NCBI RefSeq assembly: GCF_009911795.1
Contig: NZ_CP047898.1
Location: 620,001 to 684,000, forward strand
Direction: 5' to 3'
Source: Pseudarthrobacter psychrotolerans
GTDB lineage: Bacteria > Actinomycetota > Actinomycetes > Actinomycetales > Micrococcaceae
DNA length: 64,000 nt
Part shown: positions 1 through 8,659 of the stretch, one piece after another
Position numbering within the stretch: position 1 is the stretch's first letter
Layout: each line of letters begins with the position of its first letter
The notes under the pieces: model-generated
Told to the model about the DNA's origin: nothing
Database searches by the model: none
The model's input: only the letters and a program-made list of their open reading frames with translations
Translations under genes and position numbers: made by a program

Positions 1-707
1 CCATTGAACTGGCTCGCCGCTGGGCGAAGCCGGTCATCGTTGCCACGCAGGTCCTTGAATCCATGATCGACAACCCGCGCCCCACCCGTGCAGAGGCATC
101 CGACTGCGCCAACGCCGTGCTCGACGGTGCAGACGCCGTTATGCTGTCCGGCGAGACCAGCGTTGGGAAGTACCCGATCGAGACCGTCAAGGTCATGGCC
201 CGGATCATCGAATCCACCGAGGTCCACGGCCTGGAACGCGTTCCGCCGCTGGGCACCAAGCCCAAGACCCGTGGTGGCGCCATCACCCGCGCCGCCGTCG
301 AAATCGCCGACCAGCTGGAAGCAAAGTACATCTGTACTTTCACCCAGTCCGGTGATTCCGCACGCCGCCTGTCACGCCTGCGTCCCATCCGGCCGGTGTT
401 CGCTTTCACTCCGGTGGAGCACGTGTGGAACCAGCTGGCACTGACCTGGGGCATCCAGCCGGTGCTGGTCCCCATGGTGGGCCACACCGACGAGATGACC
501 GCACAGGTTGACCGCAGCCTGCTCGAAATGAAACTTGTCGAAGACGGTGACCTGGTGATCATTGCCGCCGGGTCCCCTCCCGGAAAGGCCGGTTCCACCA
601 ACTCGCTGAAGGCGCACAGGGTGGGCGACTTTGCCGACGCCGGCAGCCTGGGCGACGCCAGCCAAGGTGCTCCAAGGGAGAAGCTCGGCCCCTGGCCGAC
701 GGCATAG
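1..707 (+). CDS. pyk: Pyruvate kinase, C-terminal part (5' end outside window)
   Basis: Pyruvate kinase converts phosphoenolpyruvate and ADP to pyruvate and ATP in the last step of glycolysis. The open frame begins with codon 3-5 and runs about 235 codons to TAG at 705-707. It contains the conserved family segments [23 protein letters not shown] and [10 protein letters not shown], followed by the C-terminal alpha/beta allosteric domain. The N-terminal half, including the start, lies upstream of the window. The gene converges on the ANTAR regulator, with a shared hairpin terminator between them. The reading is intact and has the codon use of a core housekeeping gene. There is no realistic alternative assignment. 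Confidence 0.97.
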   Translation, partial: IELARRWAKPVIVATQVLESMIDNPRPTRAEASDCANAVLDGADAVMLSGETSVGKYPIETVKVMARIIESTEVHGLERVPPLGTKPKTRGGAITRAAVEIADQLEAKYICTFTQSGDSARRLSRLRPIRPVFAFTPVEHVWNQLALTWGIQPVLVPMVGHTDEMTAQVDRSLLEMKLVEDGDLVIIAAGSPPGKAGSTNSLKAHRVGDFADAGSLGDASQGAPREKLGPWPTA

Positions 708-718
708 CAACCTAAAAG

Positions 719-752
719 GAAGGACCCCTGCCAGCTGGCAGGGGTCCTTTTC
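719..752. terminator. Bidirectional intrinsic terminator between pyk and the ANTAR regulator
   Basis: AGGACCCCTGCC (721-732) and GGCAGGGGTCCT (737-748) form a perfect 12-bp stem with a 4-base loop. T-rich sequence follows on the + strand and A-rich sequence on the other side, so it can terminate both convergent genes. Confidence 0.9.
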
Positions 753-771
753 TGTTGGTGCTAAGTGCGCG

Positions 772-1377
772 TTAGTTGACCTGGTTGATGATGGTCTCAG
801 CAACCTCGCGCATGCTGAGGCGGCGGTCCATGGAGGTCTTCTGGATCCAGCGGAAAGCTTCCGGCTCCGTCAGGCCCATCTTGGTGGTCAACAGGCTCTT
901 CGCGCGCTCCACGAGCTTGCGGGTGGCGAACTGCTCCTGCAGATCCGACACTTCGCTTTCGAGGGCCTTGATTTCCTCGTGGCGGGAGAGGGCAATCTCC
1001 AGGGCCGGGATGAGGTCGGCCGGGGTGAAGGGCTTGACCACGTAGGCCATGGCGCCGGCGTCGCGGGCGCGCTCCACGAGTTCCTTCTGGCTGAAAGCCG
1101 TCAAAAGGACCACAGGGGCGATGCGGGCCTTAACGATCTTCTCGGCTGCGGTGATGCCATCCATGATGGGCATCTTGACGTCCATCAGGACGAGGTCAGG
1201 CTTGAGTTCCTGGGCGAGCTGCACGGCCTTCTCGCCGTTGTCTGCTTCGCCCACCACGTCATAGCCTTCGCCGCGCAGGATCTCGATAATGTCGAGCCGG
1301 ATGAGGGTTTCATCCTCGGCCACAATGACGCGGCGCGCCGGCTGGGAAGTGGGTTTTGACTCCGTCGGTTCAGTCAC
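772..1377 (-). CDS. pdtaR: ANTAR-domain response regulator (PdtaR type)
   Basis: This is a two-component response regulator that acts as an RNA-binding antiterminator. Residues 17-130 form a receiver domain with the acidic pocket E21/D22, phospho-acceptor D66 in LVLMDVKMP, T93 and K115 (VVKPF). Residues about 137-195 are an ANTAR domain (RKLVERAKSLL, LTEPEAFRWIQ, REVAETII). At 201 residues it matches the family length. In actinobacteria this protein is normally phosphorylated by a separately encoded PdtaS kinase and binds nascent RNA hairpins. It sits tail to tail with pyk, and the tRNA-Leu gene lies upstream on the other strand. I see no lesion. Confidence 0.93.
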   Translation of the reverse strand: MTEPTESKPTSQPARRVIVAEDETLIRLDIIEILRGEGYDVVGEADNGEKAVQLAQELKPDLVLMDVKMPIMDGITAAEKIVKARIAPVVLLTAFSQKELVERARDAGAMAYVVKPFTPADLIPALEIALSRHEEIKALESEVSDLQEQFATRKLVERAKSLLTTKMGLTEPEAFRWIQKTSMDRRLSMREVAETIINQVN

Positions 1378-1581
1378 GGGATCTCCTTGGAAAGGTACGG
1401 CGGAAACGTCACCATCTTAGGTGCGCCCGAAGCCGTACTTTGATCTGCATGGTCTATTGCGGCGTCAGTGGCGCGATTCTGGAATTCAGCCTATCTGCAT
1501 GTAGAGTAATTCCGCGTACGTGAAGCGATCGCGTTGCTCACAATCAGCTGTGGGCGTACCGGTTTGCACCACGTATTCCGC

Positions 1582-1663
1582 GCCCGAGTGGCGGAATTGG
1601 CAGACGCGCCGCACTCAAAATGCGGTATCGAAAGGTGTGTGGGTTCGAGTCCCACCTTGGGCA
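1582..1663 (+). tRNA. tRNA-Leu (anticodon CAA)
   Basis: The 82-nt cloverleaf has acceptor stem GCCCGAG/CTTGGGC (one G-T pair), discriminator A, and anticodon stem CCGCA/TGCGG around loop CTCAAAA, giving anticodon CAA. The long variable arm is typical of a class II tRNA, and the T-arm is GTGGG-TTCGAGT-CCCAC. CCA is not encoded. Its 3' end is duplicated near 52.84 kb, so it is a candidate integration target. Confidence 0.96.
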
Positions 1664-1666
1664 CAG
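1642..1666 (+). repeat. Putative attL: tRNA-Leu 3' end repeated at 52,830-52,854
   Basis: These 25 bases, covering the T-loop to just past the tRNA end, recur in the same orientation at 52,830-52,854 with one mismatch. The upstream T-stem arm is not conserved in the copy. That is the pattern left by site-specific integration into a tRNA 3' end. Confidence 0.5.
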
Positions 1667-1670
1667 CATG

Positions 1671-1693
1671 ACCCCTCGTCGGAGGGGTTTTTG
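1671..1693 (+). terminator. Intrinsic terminator of tRNA-Leu
   Basis: ACCCCTC (1671-1677) and GAGGGGT (1682-1688) pair around a 4-base loop and are followed by a short T run. The hairpin lies directly after the tRNA. Confidence 0.85.
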
Positions 1694-2496
1694 CTTTAAT
1701 GTGTGGACATTGACCCTCCGCGGGTCCCTCTGACGTTGTCCGCGGTCTGTGCCTGGCGCCGCGGTGGCCGGTGAAGTTGTGTGTTGGGCGGGGTCAGGGC
1801 CCGGCTGGTGGCCCCTCCGCCTGCTGGAATCTAGGGTTATTTGTCATCCTTTCTTGCTCTCTCCGGTGGCCAGTCGTTGGCCGTCACTCATTCATCGCCA
1901 AGAGTTGTGGTGACGACATGACCAAGCCGAATTCTCTTCGAGAATCTTCCTCGGATAGCTGCTTTCTGCGAGCCAGGCAGAGTCCGCTCATCGCGTGTTT
2001 GTCCGGCCAAAGGGGGTGTGCACATTGTGCACACCCTTATGCACGGGCGGCTTTCGACCTGCATTTTGTCCCTTGCTCATGGGTCTTCCTTCACCACTTC
2101 ATGCAGTTTTCTGTTTCGGGCGACATGACTTTGCGGCCTGGACCGTCGGTGTCGTTGGACGTTCCGGGTTCAGCGGGAACGTCTCCGGGGGTCCCTGTGG
2201 CTGGCGAACGAGCCGTCGACAGAGTGCAGGTGTGTGGGATCCGGACTCTTCTTCCGGCGACGGTCCTGGTTTGGTTGGTCCGTCATGGCGCGTCCGTGTC
2301 TGGACGCGCGGCCCATGTACATGCATCTCTGAGTCTGCCCTTCAACGGCCCATGAGCAGGCTGGCGCCGAAAAAGAGGGCACAGTACGAAGCGATTTTCA
2401 GAACTGACCGGCGGCCTTGATCGGCAGAGCGGTAAGGGTATGGCCCACCGCACCTGCGAATTTGCTGACATATTTGCCTCAACTGATCGTCCTTCA
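1694..2496. other. Non-coding stretch with a perfect 23-bp palindrome
   Basis: I see no convincing gene here. The open frames (for example 1771-2355 +) have no ribosome binding site, no family resemblance and an unnatural composition. The stretch does hold a perfect odd-length palindrome at 2014-2036 whose arms are GGGTGTGCACA and its complement around a single central base. It could be an operator or a hairpin. The region may be decayed DNA left beside the tRNA integration site. Confidence 0.5.
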
Positions 2497-3612
2497 TCAG
2501 CGGTGTGAGGCCAGTTCGGGAACGTGGCGGTGAAGTCCGTTGTTACACAGCAGGACGCTGGGGGCGCTGCCGTACCACTCCCGGGTTTCCACCACGCACC
2601 CGGGAGGTTCGACATATTCGCCAGAGGGCTGGTGCTGGGAACACCGCAGGCGAATCTGGGCCCGCCGCGGTATGGGCTTTCCAGCTGGGAGTGTACGCAG
2701 CTGTTCCTGGGTGGCGATGATGAAACGGTCCCGGCCTTGGAGCATGATTGCCCGAACTTTGTCGGCGACCGGCGTTGTAGCCCTCTTGAAGACGACCTTT
2801 TCGCCGGCGAGCTCATTGGTCCATGCCACGGCCCGATGTGGGCTGATCGGCCACCAGATGGTTTTGGCGGCGTTCAGGCCGGGACGCACGTCGCCAACGA
2901 AGGAAGTCTGGACCGGGGCATCCGAGGTGAGGAAGCGCCCCTTCAGGTCATCCCATATTTCAAGCTGGCGGGTTGTCATGACATCTGCGGCCTCCCACAT
3001 CGCGTGAAACAAGGATTCCGTGTGTATGTTGTTCAGGCGCAGCGGGTCTTCATGGGCGAGAGGGCTGCTGAACCCATCGGCCTGCTGCTCGCGCCACCAG
3101 AGGTCTTGTTGCTCCATAAGCCGGCGGCTTTGCGAGGTCCGCATTCGTTGGAGAGCCGCCGTCACCCCTGCTGCCATGAAGTCTTCGAAGCTGATGTCGC
3201 TGCGCTTTCCGAGTGCGAGCAGAATGTCCTGAATGCGCCGTACCTCTTCATCAACGGCGCCGAACATCAGCTCCACCCGGTTGTGAGCTTCGCCGTCGGG
3301 TCCGATGACCCTGTAGAAATTCTCGGCAACGCAGATGTCGTTTACACCCAGCTGCTTCAGAGCGCCGGTGTCGGTGTTCAGGGTCCAGACCCGCTTCCCA
3401 TCGCTGGACCAGCGCTTCAAGTGCGTCTTCGGGACATAGTGGTGGCGCCGGGCATCGGTGTCCGTTGCTTCAGCGAAACCAAGGAGACGCTCGTAGTATC
3501 GTTTCGCGTGTTGGTTGAGAAACTCGCCACCGCCTGTGAGCGGGATTTCACCCCACGGGTTGCGGGTGACTTTCTGAAGATGCCAGCGGCCGTCTGGGGG
3601 CGGGGAAGTCAT
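2497..3612 (-). CDS. DUF4238 domain protein
   Basis: The protein has 371 residues from ATG 3612; the frame also stays open upstream of it. Near residue 75 it carries the DUF4238 signature HHYVPKTHLKRW, followed by VWTLNTDTG, which is typical of this family. The family is of unknown biochemical function and is usually found in accessory DNA; some members are suspected nucleases or defence proteins. There is no signal peptide or membrane segment. It lies alone on the minus strand, downstream of the broken gene at 3872-4930 with 259 bp between them. The family assignment rests on the N-terminal motif. The C-terminal 150 residues show nothing I recognise. Confidence 0.75.
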   Translation of the reverse strand: MTSPPPDGRWHLQKVTRNPWGEIPLTGGGEFLNQHAKRYYERLLGFAEATDTDARRHHYVPKTHLKRWSSDGKRVWTLNTDTGALKQLGVNDICVAENFYRVIGPDGEAHNRVELMFGAVDEEVRRIQDILLALGKRSDISFEDFMAAGVTAALQRMRTSQSRRLMEQQDLWWREQQADGFSSPLAHEDPLRLNNIHTESLFHAMWEAADVMTTRQLEIWDDLKGRFLTSDAPVQTSFVGDVRPGLNAAKTIWWPISPHRAVAWTNELAGEKVVFKRATTPVADKVRAIMLQGRDRFIIATQEQLRTLPAGKPIPRRAQIRLRCSQHQPSGEYVEPPGCVVETREWYGSAPSVLLCNNGLHRHVPELASHR

Positions 3613-3871
3613 GAGCCCAGAATATGGCAACGTGTACCCGGGCCGGGAACCCTGCCTGATTCGTCCCAATCACGCCCTCGGGTTAGGGCTATCGCGACGT
3701 CACTTGCGTCGGTCGCCCGTGACGCCTCTTGGGTGGCCACGGTTTGGAACACCCCGCGCAAGGACCCGGTCTGCTTGCGGTCGTCCTCGCCCGCACTCCT
3801 CCATTAGGGTGACCAAGGCTGTAACCAGGACTGCCTTCAGACGGACGGACAGTACCGGAAACCTCGAGGGG

Positions 3872-4930
3872 TCAGCCGCGGAACAGCGTATTCGTGACCC
3901 AGTTCCCGAGAGCGGCGACAAATCCGGCTGTGTCCGTCGCGTCGAGTGTTGCCAGGGTGACGTTGCCGCCCCGCCCGCTCAGTTGGATCTCGATTTTGGC
4001 GAATACGTCGCGTTCCCAGGGGGCGATTCGGCGCATGTCGATGTCCGGACTGATGTAGAGAATGGCGTCGCCGCGAATGAACTCTGCGTTGGCTACCTGG
4101 TCGAGGTAGGCATCGGCGAGGGAGCTGTGCGCCACGGCGGGGTTGATGTCGGCGCTGACTTTCGTACGGGCATGATCGGAATGGTCGATGTGGACGCCGA
4201 ATAGGGTTGCGGGCAGTACGAGGTGGTCCAGCAGCCCGGATACAGGGTCGAGGTCGGCGCCGCCGCGTGCGTTGATGGTTTTCGCGGCGGTCGCCAGCTG
4301 CTCGAGGCGGTGCAGCAGGTTCCGTGCACCCCACCGTTCTGCTGGGCCGTGATCGGTGTCGAACACTCGGGCCATCCATCCGGCGGCGCCGTCGGGCAGG
4401 GTTCCGGTCAGGCCCATCTTGGTGGCTCGAGTGATGTCTGCAGCCTGCCAGATGCGGGAGTCGGGATCTGTGGGGTCGTTTCCGGTCGGCAACAGCCGGA
4501 GCGACTGGGTGCGGGCTGCGGCGTCGGCTGCGAGTTCATCGGCGACCGATAGGCGCTGGGCCCGGGTGAGCGAGTTCATCGTCTGGGAGAGGCCCGCGCC
4601 GAGCGTGTTGATCAGGTCGAGTCCGGTCCAAGTCTGCGCGTGTCTGCAGCCGTCGAACAACGATTCGCCGTAGAGGGGTACTTCGTTGGTGCCACGCGTG
4701 GCTTCGATGATGGTGCCGAGTCGGACTTCAGCCTCCTCGTAGACGTCCAACCAAGCGGCCGCGTCCCACATGGACTCCGATACTCGCGTTAGGTCTTCGG
4801 CGATGCGGGAGGCTTGAACAGAATCGGTAAACGTGGTGACCTTGGCGCTGTGCGAGTCGGCGTATTCGCCGGGCCAGGTTGCGATGACGGTGAATTTGCC
4901 TTGCGTCGGCAGTCAGCTGTAAAGCGTCAT
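3872..4930 (-). pseudogene. Unrecognised ~350-aa protein with an in-frame TGA at codon 6
   Basis: The longest uninterrupted frame starts at ATG 4771 and gives 299 residues. However, the same frame remains protein-like up to position 4912 (LPTQGKFTVIATWPGEYADS). It then meets TGA at 4915-4913, five codons after ATG 4930, which has a good ribosome binding site (GGAGA about 9 bases upstream). The simplest reading is a 352-residue gene with a nonsense codon, or a base error, at codon 6. No ATG, GTG or TTG occurs in frame between the TGA and 4771. I do not recognise the family. The protein is soluble, mixed alpha/beta, with LYISPDIDMRRIAPWERDVF near its end. Translation from 4771 would lose about 53 residues. 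Confidence 0.55.
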
Positions 4931-5395
4931 GGTGGTTCTCCAAGTGGATGTCGGTCTGCGGACCGCGCCTACCTCTCCTTGGCACATCGGCAATGTTCGG
5001 CCGAGCACGTGGAGAGGCAGCGCGAGCTGCGCTAAGGCTGATGAGGGATCCGGTAGCTCCGCGGCACGACCGCAACGCCAATCCGTTAGTGCACCTTCTA
5101 GCCGGTCAGCGACGGGCTTCCACTCCGACGCGCAAGCGGCTCGAGCCTGTCGGGGGTCGGTCGGTGCCCTCAGCGCTGAGTAGAGGACGGCATCAAAGGC
5201 TACGATCGGATTGCGATACTGTACTGTTCGCTGGCGTCGTAGAAAGCGTTGCCACACGGGACCTCAGGTCCCATCAGCATCTCGTGCGCGCTCACATCGG
5301 TGGACGGGATTCCGGACCATCGTAAATACATGCTTCGAGGGCCGCCTGCGACGTGTCGGCATCTGAAGACGGACTCAGCCCACTAGCCTTATCCT
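4931..5395. other. Intergenic region between divergent genes, no gene seen
   Basis: This is the divergent promoter region of the minus-strand gene at 4930 and the HNH gene at 5396. Minus-strand frame 4913-5257 is open but has no recognisable content and ends at the TGA discussed for the neighbour. I see no convincing gene, repeat or RNA. Confidence 0.4.
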
Positions 5396-7117
5396 GTGAC
5401 AGGAACGAAAGCTACCGACACGATAAATTATCCCGCCGTGACCGACCCCACAATCAGGCTCCTGTATGGTACGGCATATCGCTGCGGTCGCCCCAAATGT
5501 GGCAAGCCCCTGTACCTTTTCGACAATGAAACCGGCCTGCGCACTCTGAACAGCCAAGTAGCTCACATACACGCCAGAAGCTCTGGCGGCCCAAGATTCG
5601 TCACTATGGACCCTGAGCACAACCGTGCATTCGAAAACTTGCTCCTGCTTTGCAAAGAGGACCATGCGCTTGTGGATGACTATCCCGAGCAGTTTCCGGC
5701 AGAGACGCTCCGTGAATGGAAAGCATCACAGCTCAAAGAATGTGATGAACTCGGATACCGACCCTTCGGTAGCATGTCAGATCAAGAAGTTGAAGAAGTT
5801 CAGCGACAGTCGATTGAGTCAGAAGATGTACGCTCGGACTCACTTCTGAGACTTGTGCGTAGCGTCGAGCAGCTGCGGCAGGTGTCACTCGGCGCGAGAA
5901 ATAAGCCTGCAAAGATAGCGCAAACTTGGAAAGTTGCACGTGACCAGGTTCGCCATTCTTCGTTTGCCTGGGACGACGAAGGTGAGCGAGTTTATGCCGA
6001 GCCGCCCCGGGTAGAGACAGAGCACTATCGTTCCTTGCTGATAGCAGCTCTCGGTGACGCCAGCGGCGAGGTGGTAGAGGTTGCGCAGGCCGCCAGGACA
6101 GAGCTTGCAGCCGTTCGAGTAAGCCATGGTTTTCTTGAGGCCTATTGTGATTGGATCTCAAGCGCGATTGACTTTGTCGAAGCATCCTCAAAGAGGTGGC
6201 CCTCCCCACCGTCCTTTGACGACGATGAGCAGTTTGATGAATCCATCGCAGGTCTTCAGACTGCCCACGATGCGCTTATCAAGGCCACCCGTGGTGAGTT
6301 GACTCCTGTGCCGATGCCAATGCCTGAGCCCGAACTGCAGGCAGAAGATGCCTTGCAAGTTTTGGTTGCGGAGCATGAGTCCTTACTAGAGCGTGCTCGT
6401 CCCTTCAACAGGGTGAAACACAAACCATATGACCCGGAACTACGTGAAGAACTTGCCAGTTCGACAGCCTTGGCCTCACAACTTCCCGAGACCCCTAATT
6501 TCGTGCCGTTGGGGATCACTTCTACGTCGAGGCTTGCAGTGGCGGTTGCTAGGAATGCTGATTCCGACGAACTTATGACCTTGATTTCCAAGGACAAGTT
6601 GCGTCGGCCCATCTGCGCGGCTGTTGCTTTGCTAGCCGAGACCTATCGGGAATTCAACGAAACCGAGAAGTCCGCCATTGCGATCGCAGCAGGATCAGCG
6701 ATTGTTGAACTTGTTCGTGGTGAGGATTGGGCCAGGGCTGACTCTTGGAAAGGTAATGAACTCCACGCAAATCGTATCTTTGGTTTTCTGTCCTCGCTTA
6801 CTTCAGCCGACGAGGTCAGACGCATGTTGTCGGCAGCCATGGAACTGGAACCCGGCATTATGCCTACTGTAGTTCTCTCATGTGGCACGTGGTTTGAAAG
6901 GAGCGACCCTTTGCCGCCCAATAAGTTGCGGTCAATAGGTCGGACTTACCGGACTCGGCCGGAGTGGTTTCCTGCTCAGGAAGTCCTTACTCTTGCGGAA
7001 GGCCGTTTTGCCGAACTCGACTCAGGCAGTGAGCAGAACGCCGAGGTTGGTTCACTCATCCTAGAGATTGCGGAGATCTATGGCGAAGGACGGACACCAG
7101 ACGAGCCCGACGTATAA
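5396..7117 (+). CDS. HNH-endonuclease protein with a long helical C-terminal region
   Basis: This 573-residue protein starts at GTG 5396. Residues 25-110 form a treble-clef HNH nuclease domain. C30-x4-C35 and C86-x3-H90 are the structural zinc ligands. A56-H57-I58-H59-A60 carries the catalytic His, GGPR (64-67) follows, and N81 is the middle HNH residue in FENLLLLC. The pattern AHI.A..GGPR...R..ENLLLLC..H is the one seen in nuclease heads of anti-phage effectors such as HNH-SAVED proteins. The remaining ~450 residues are predicted helical, contain no SAVED, CARF or NACHT motif I can see, and include a Pro-rich hinge (VPMPMPEPE near residue 305). Base composition is visibly more A/T-rich than the core genes, which suggests transfer. 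A defence role is inferred from the domain and neighbourhood. Confidence 0.8.
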   Translation: MTGTKATDTINYPAVTDPTIRLLYGTAYRCGRPKCGKPLYLFDNETGLRTLNSQVAHIHARSSGGPRFVTMDPEHNRAFENLLLLCKEDHALVDDYPEQFPAETLREWKASQLKECDELGYRPFGSMSDQEVEEVQRQSIESEDVRSDSLLRLVRSVEQLRQVSLGARNKPAKIAQTWKVARDQVRHSSFAWDDEGERVYAEPPRVETEHYRSLLIAALGDASGEVVEVAQAARTELAAVRVSHGFLEAYCDWISSAIDFVEASSKRWPSPPSFDDDEQFDESIAGLQTAHDALIKATRGELTPVPMPMPEPELQAEDALQVLVAEHESLLERARPFNRVKHKPYDPELREELASSTALASQLPETPNFVPLGITSTSRLAVAVARNADSDELMTLISKDKLRRPICAAVALLAETYREFNETEKSAIAIAAGSAIVELVRGEDWARADSWKGNELHANRIFGFLSSLTSADEVRRMLSAAMELEPGIMPTVVLSCGTWFERSDPLPPNKLRSIGRTYRTRPEWFPAQEVLTLAEGRFAELDSGSEQNAEVGSLILEIAEIYGEGRTPDEPDV

Positions 7118-7354
7118 GCGAGGCAAGGTCCCAAAGACATCATCAAGCCTACGACGTCGGACTAACGCTGTGCGGTCCTGCTTCGTGCCGCGGCCAGCTG
7201 TGACCGAGATGAACAAGAACATGTCTCAGACCAGCACGCGGTGTGCGCCTCTGCCGATTCCGCCTGGACTAATCCTTGGTGAGACTGGCACGTCGAATTC
7301 TCAGCCATGTAGAGAACACCAACGCCCTGCGGGCTGGCGTGCAAGAATGCTGGC

Positions 7355-7692
7355 ATGCCCTCCCCGCAGTCACTGAGCGAAGCCGATCGCCGCTTGGTCG
7401 CACTGTGGGCGGCGGACTGCGCTGAGGGGTCCTGGCCTTGTTCGAGACGGACGCTCCGACAGACGGTCGACCACGCGTTGCCATCGCTCGTACTCGGGCG
7501 TTTGCTCGGGGTGAACTTGATGCCGCCGGTGAAATTAGCCGGCGCTTCGTTGCTGGTAGGGCCGCGGACGCAGTGCGAGGATGTGGGACCGATTTCACCG
7601 TTTCTCTCCGGCGATTGCTTAGAGTTTGGGTGACGCATAAGGTCAAGGGTCCCTCCTGTGAGGATTACCATGAATTCAAGGAGGTTGCTTAA
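7355..7692 (+). pseudogene. Frameshifted putative immunity-protein (Imm5-like) gene
   Basis: The first frame from ATG 7355 reads LSEADRRLVALWAADCAE. After the G run at 7426-7429 the natural continuation (VLALFETDAPTDGRPRVAI, then ARTRAFARGELDAAGEISRR) lies in another reading frame that runs to 7692. Joined, the two frames match the pattern of the small 'putative immunity protein' family in which WAADCAE is followed by an LFE...RPR..I...RAFARGE segment. A single missing base in GGGG explains the break. The region after the second frame's AADAVR looks unrelated, so the 3' end is probably degraded too. The family name is from memory. Confidence 0.5.
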
Positions 7693-8105
7693 TGTCGGGT
7701 CCGCGCGGGCGTAGGGCGTGGTTGGTCACATGGGTTTCAGCAACATCAGCACAGCCGGAGAACCCGATAGCAGCGATTTTCGGTTCCCGCATCGGCTCCG
7801 ACAAGGTCAAGGCCTACATGGAATTCCTCTACGCCGCCGAGCACTTTAGCGGCGAGGAAATGTTGGGTCTACTCTCCGATCCCGACGCGAACCCGTACCC
7901 GGCCAGCTACAACAAGCTCGCACATCACATGGGAGACCAAACAGACTACGTGCCCTATCAAGGCCAAATCGTGTGTGGGCACAATCCGTATCTGTATGGC
8001 CGTTTAGTCAACCGTCTCAGGGTGGGGGAGGGGACGTATCCGGACGGTTCCCGGCAACTGGTTTGGGAGGAAATCCTACGGCCATCGCTAGACCGCTGGA
8101 CTTAG
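7692..8105 (+). CDS. Conserved-looking hypothetical protein (137 aa)
   Basis: ATG 7692 is preceded by an ideal ribosome binding site (AAGGAGG at 7679-7685), and codon use is natural, so this is very likely expressed. The 137-residue product begins RRAWLVTWVSA, continues PENPIAAIFGSRIGSDKVKAYMEF, and contains QIVCGHNPYLYGRLVNRLRV near residue 95. I do not recognise a named family. The single CGHNP motif and the lack of any membrane segment suggest a small cytosolic accessory protein. It overlaps the last base of the broken immunity-like gene, so the two were probably co-transcribed. It ends about 420 bp before the IS21 element. Confidence 0.6.
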   Translation: MSGPRGRRAWLVTWVSATSAQPENPIAAIFGSRIGSDKVKAYMEFLYAAEHFSGEEMLGLLSDPDANPYPASYNKLAHHMGDQTDYVPYQGQIVCGHNPYLYGRLVNRLRVGEGTYPDGSRQLVWEEILRPSLDRWT

Positions 8106-8525
8106 GGTCTGCGGTAAGCCTGATGGCGGCCCGGCAGCACCGCAGCTGGCAGGCGGCATCCAAAGCCAAGCAGGAATCCTAAGAACTGGGGGAGGCACCC
8201 CGTTGAATCAGCATCCCGCCGCACCGATGGATCGCCCAAGGTGGGTCCCTGCCAGGTGTGCGTAGTCAGCTCGTGAATCCCCTACAACCCTGCCTGATGC
8301 ACTCCGTGGGCAACGTCTGGGACGAGAACCTCAAGAGGCCGCTGGTCGTTGAGGAAACCAGCGTCGGCGCCCGCAAGGCGTGCAAAGCCTGCGACGAATC
8401 CATGCAAGCTTAGGACCCAGGCTCTCCGCCGTTGAGTTTCTGCTGGCCAGAGGCTTCGCTTGCTTTCCTCGCCTGGTAGTTGGCAGCCAGGACTGGGGTG
8501 GACCAGGGCTGCACTGGCGGCTGCT
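8106..8525. other. Accessory stretch up to the IS21 insertion, one small open frame
   Basis: Frame 8297-8413 (38 codons, possibly extended to GTG 8273) reads MHSVGNVWDENLKRPLVVEE and ends in a C-x2-C segment (KACKACDES). It looks like the tail of a longer gene, but I do not recognise it. Nothing else here supports a gene. The stretch is interrupted at 8525/11171 by the IS21 element. Confidence 0.35.
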
Positions 8526-8659
8526 TGTCAATGGCCAATAGTTTGTGCCCATGGACGGCCAGCAGAAATGCCCGCTGGTGGCCATGAAAACTGCCCATTC
8601 ATGGCCACCAGATCTGCCCACCAGGTGTTTGGTGGCGTTGGCCATGTTGGGTTGTGGTT

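Noticed and set aside
1771..2355. 194-codon plus-strand frame after tRNA-Leu
   Set aside because: It has no start signal, and its residue composition (many Cys, Trp and His in a low-complexity order) does not look like a protein.
2524..3807. 427-codon plus-strand frame opposite the DUF4238 gene
   Set aside because: It has no ribosome binding site or recognisable motif. The minus strand carries the HHYVPKTHLKRW signature.
4913..4915. TGA as a selenocysteine codon
   Set aside because: It lies at codon 6 in a gene with no selenoprotein resemblance, and I see no selenocysteine-insertion hairpin following it. A nonsense mutation or base error is simpler.
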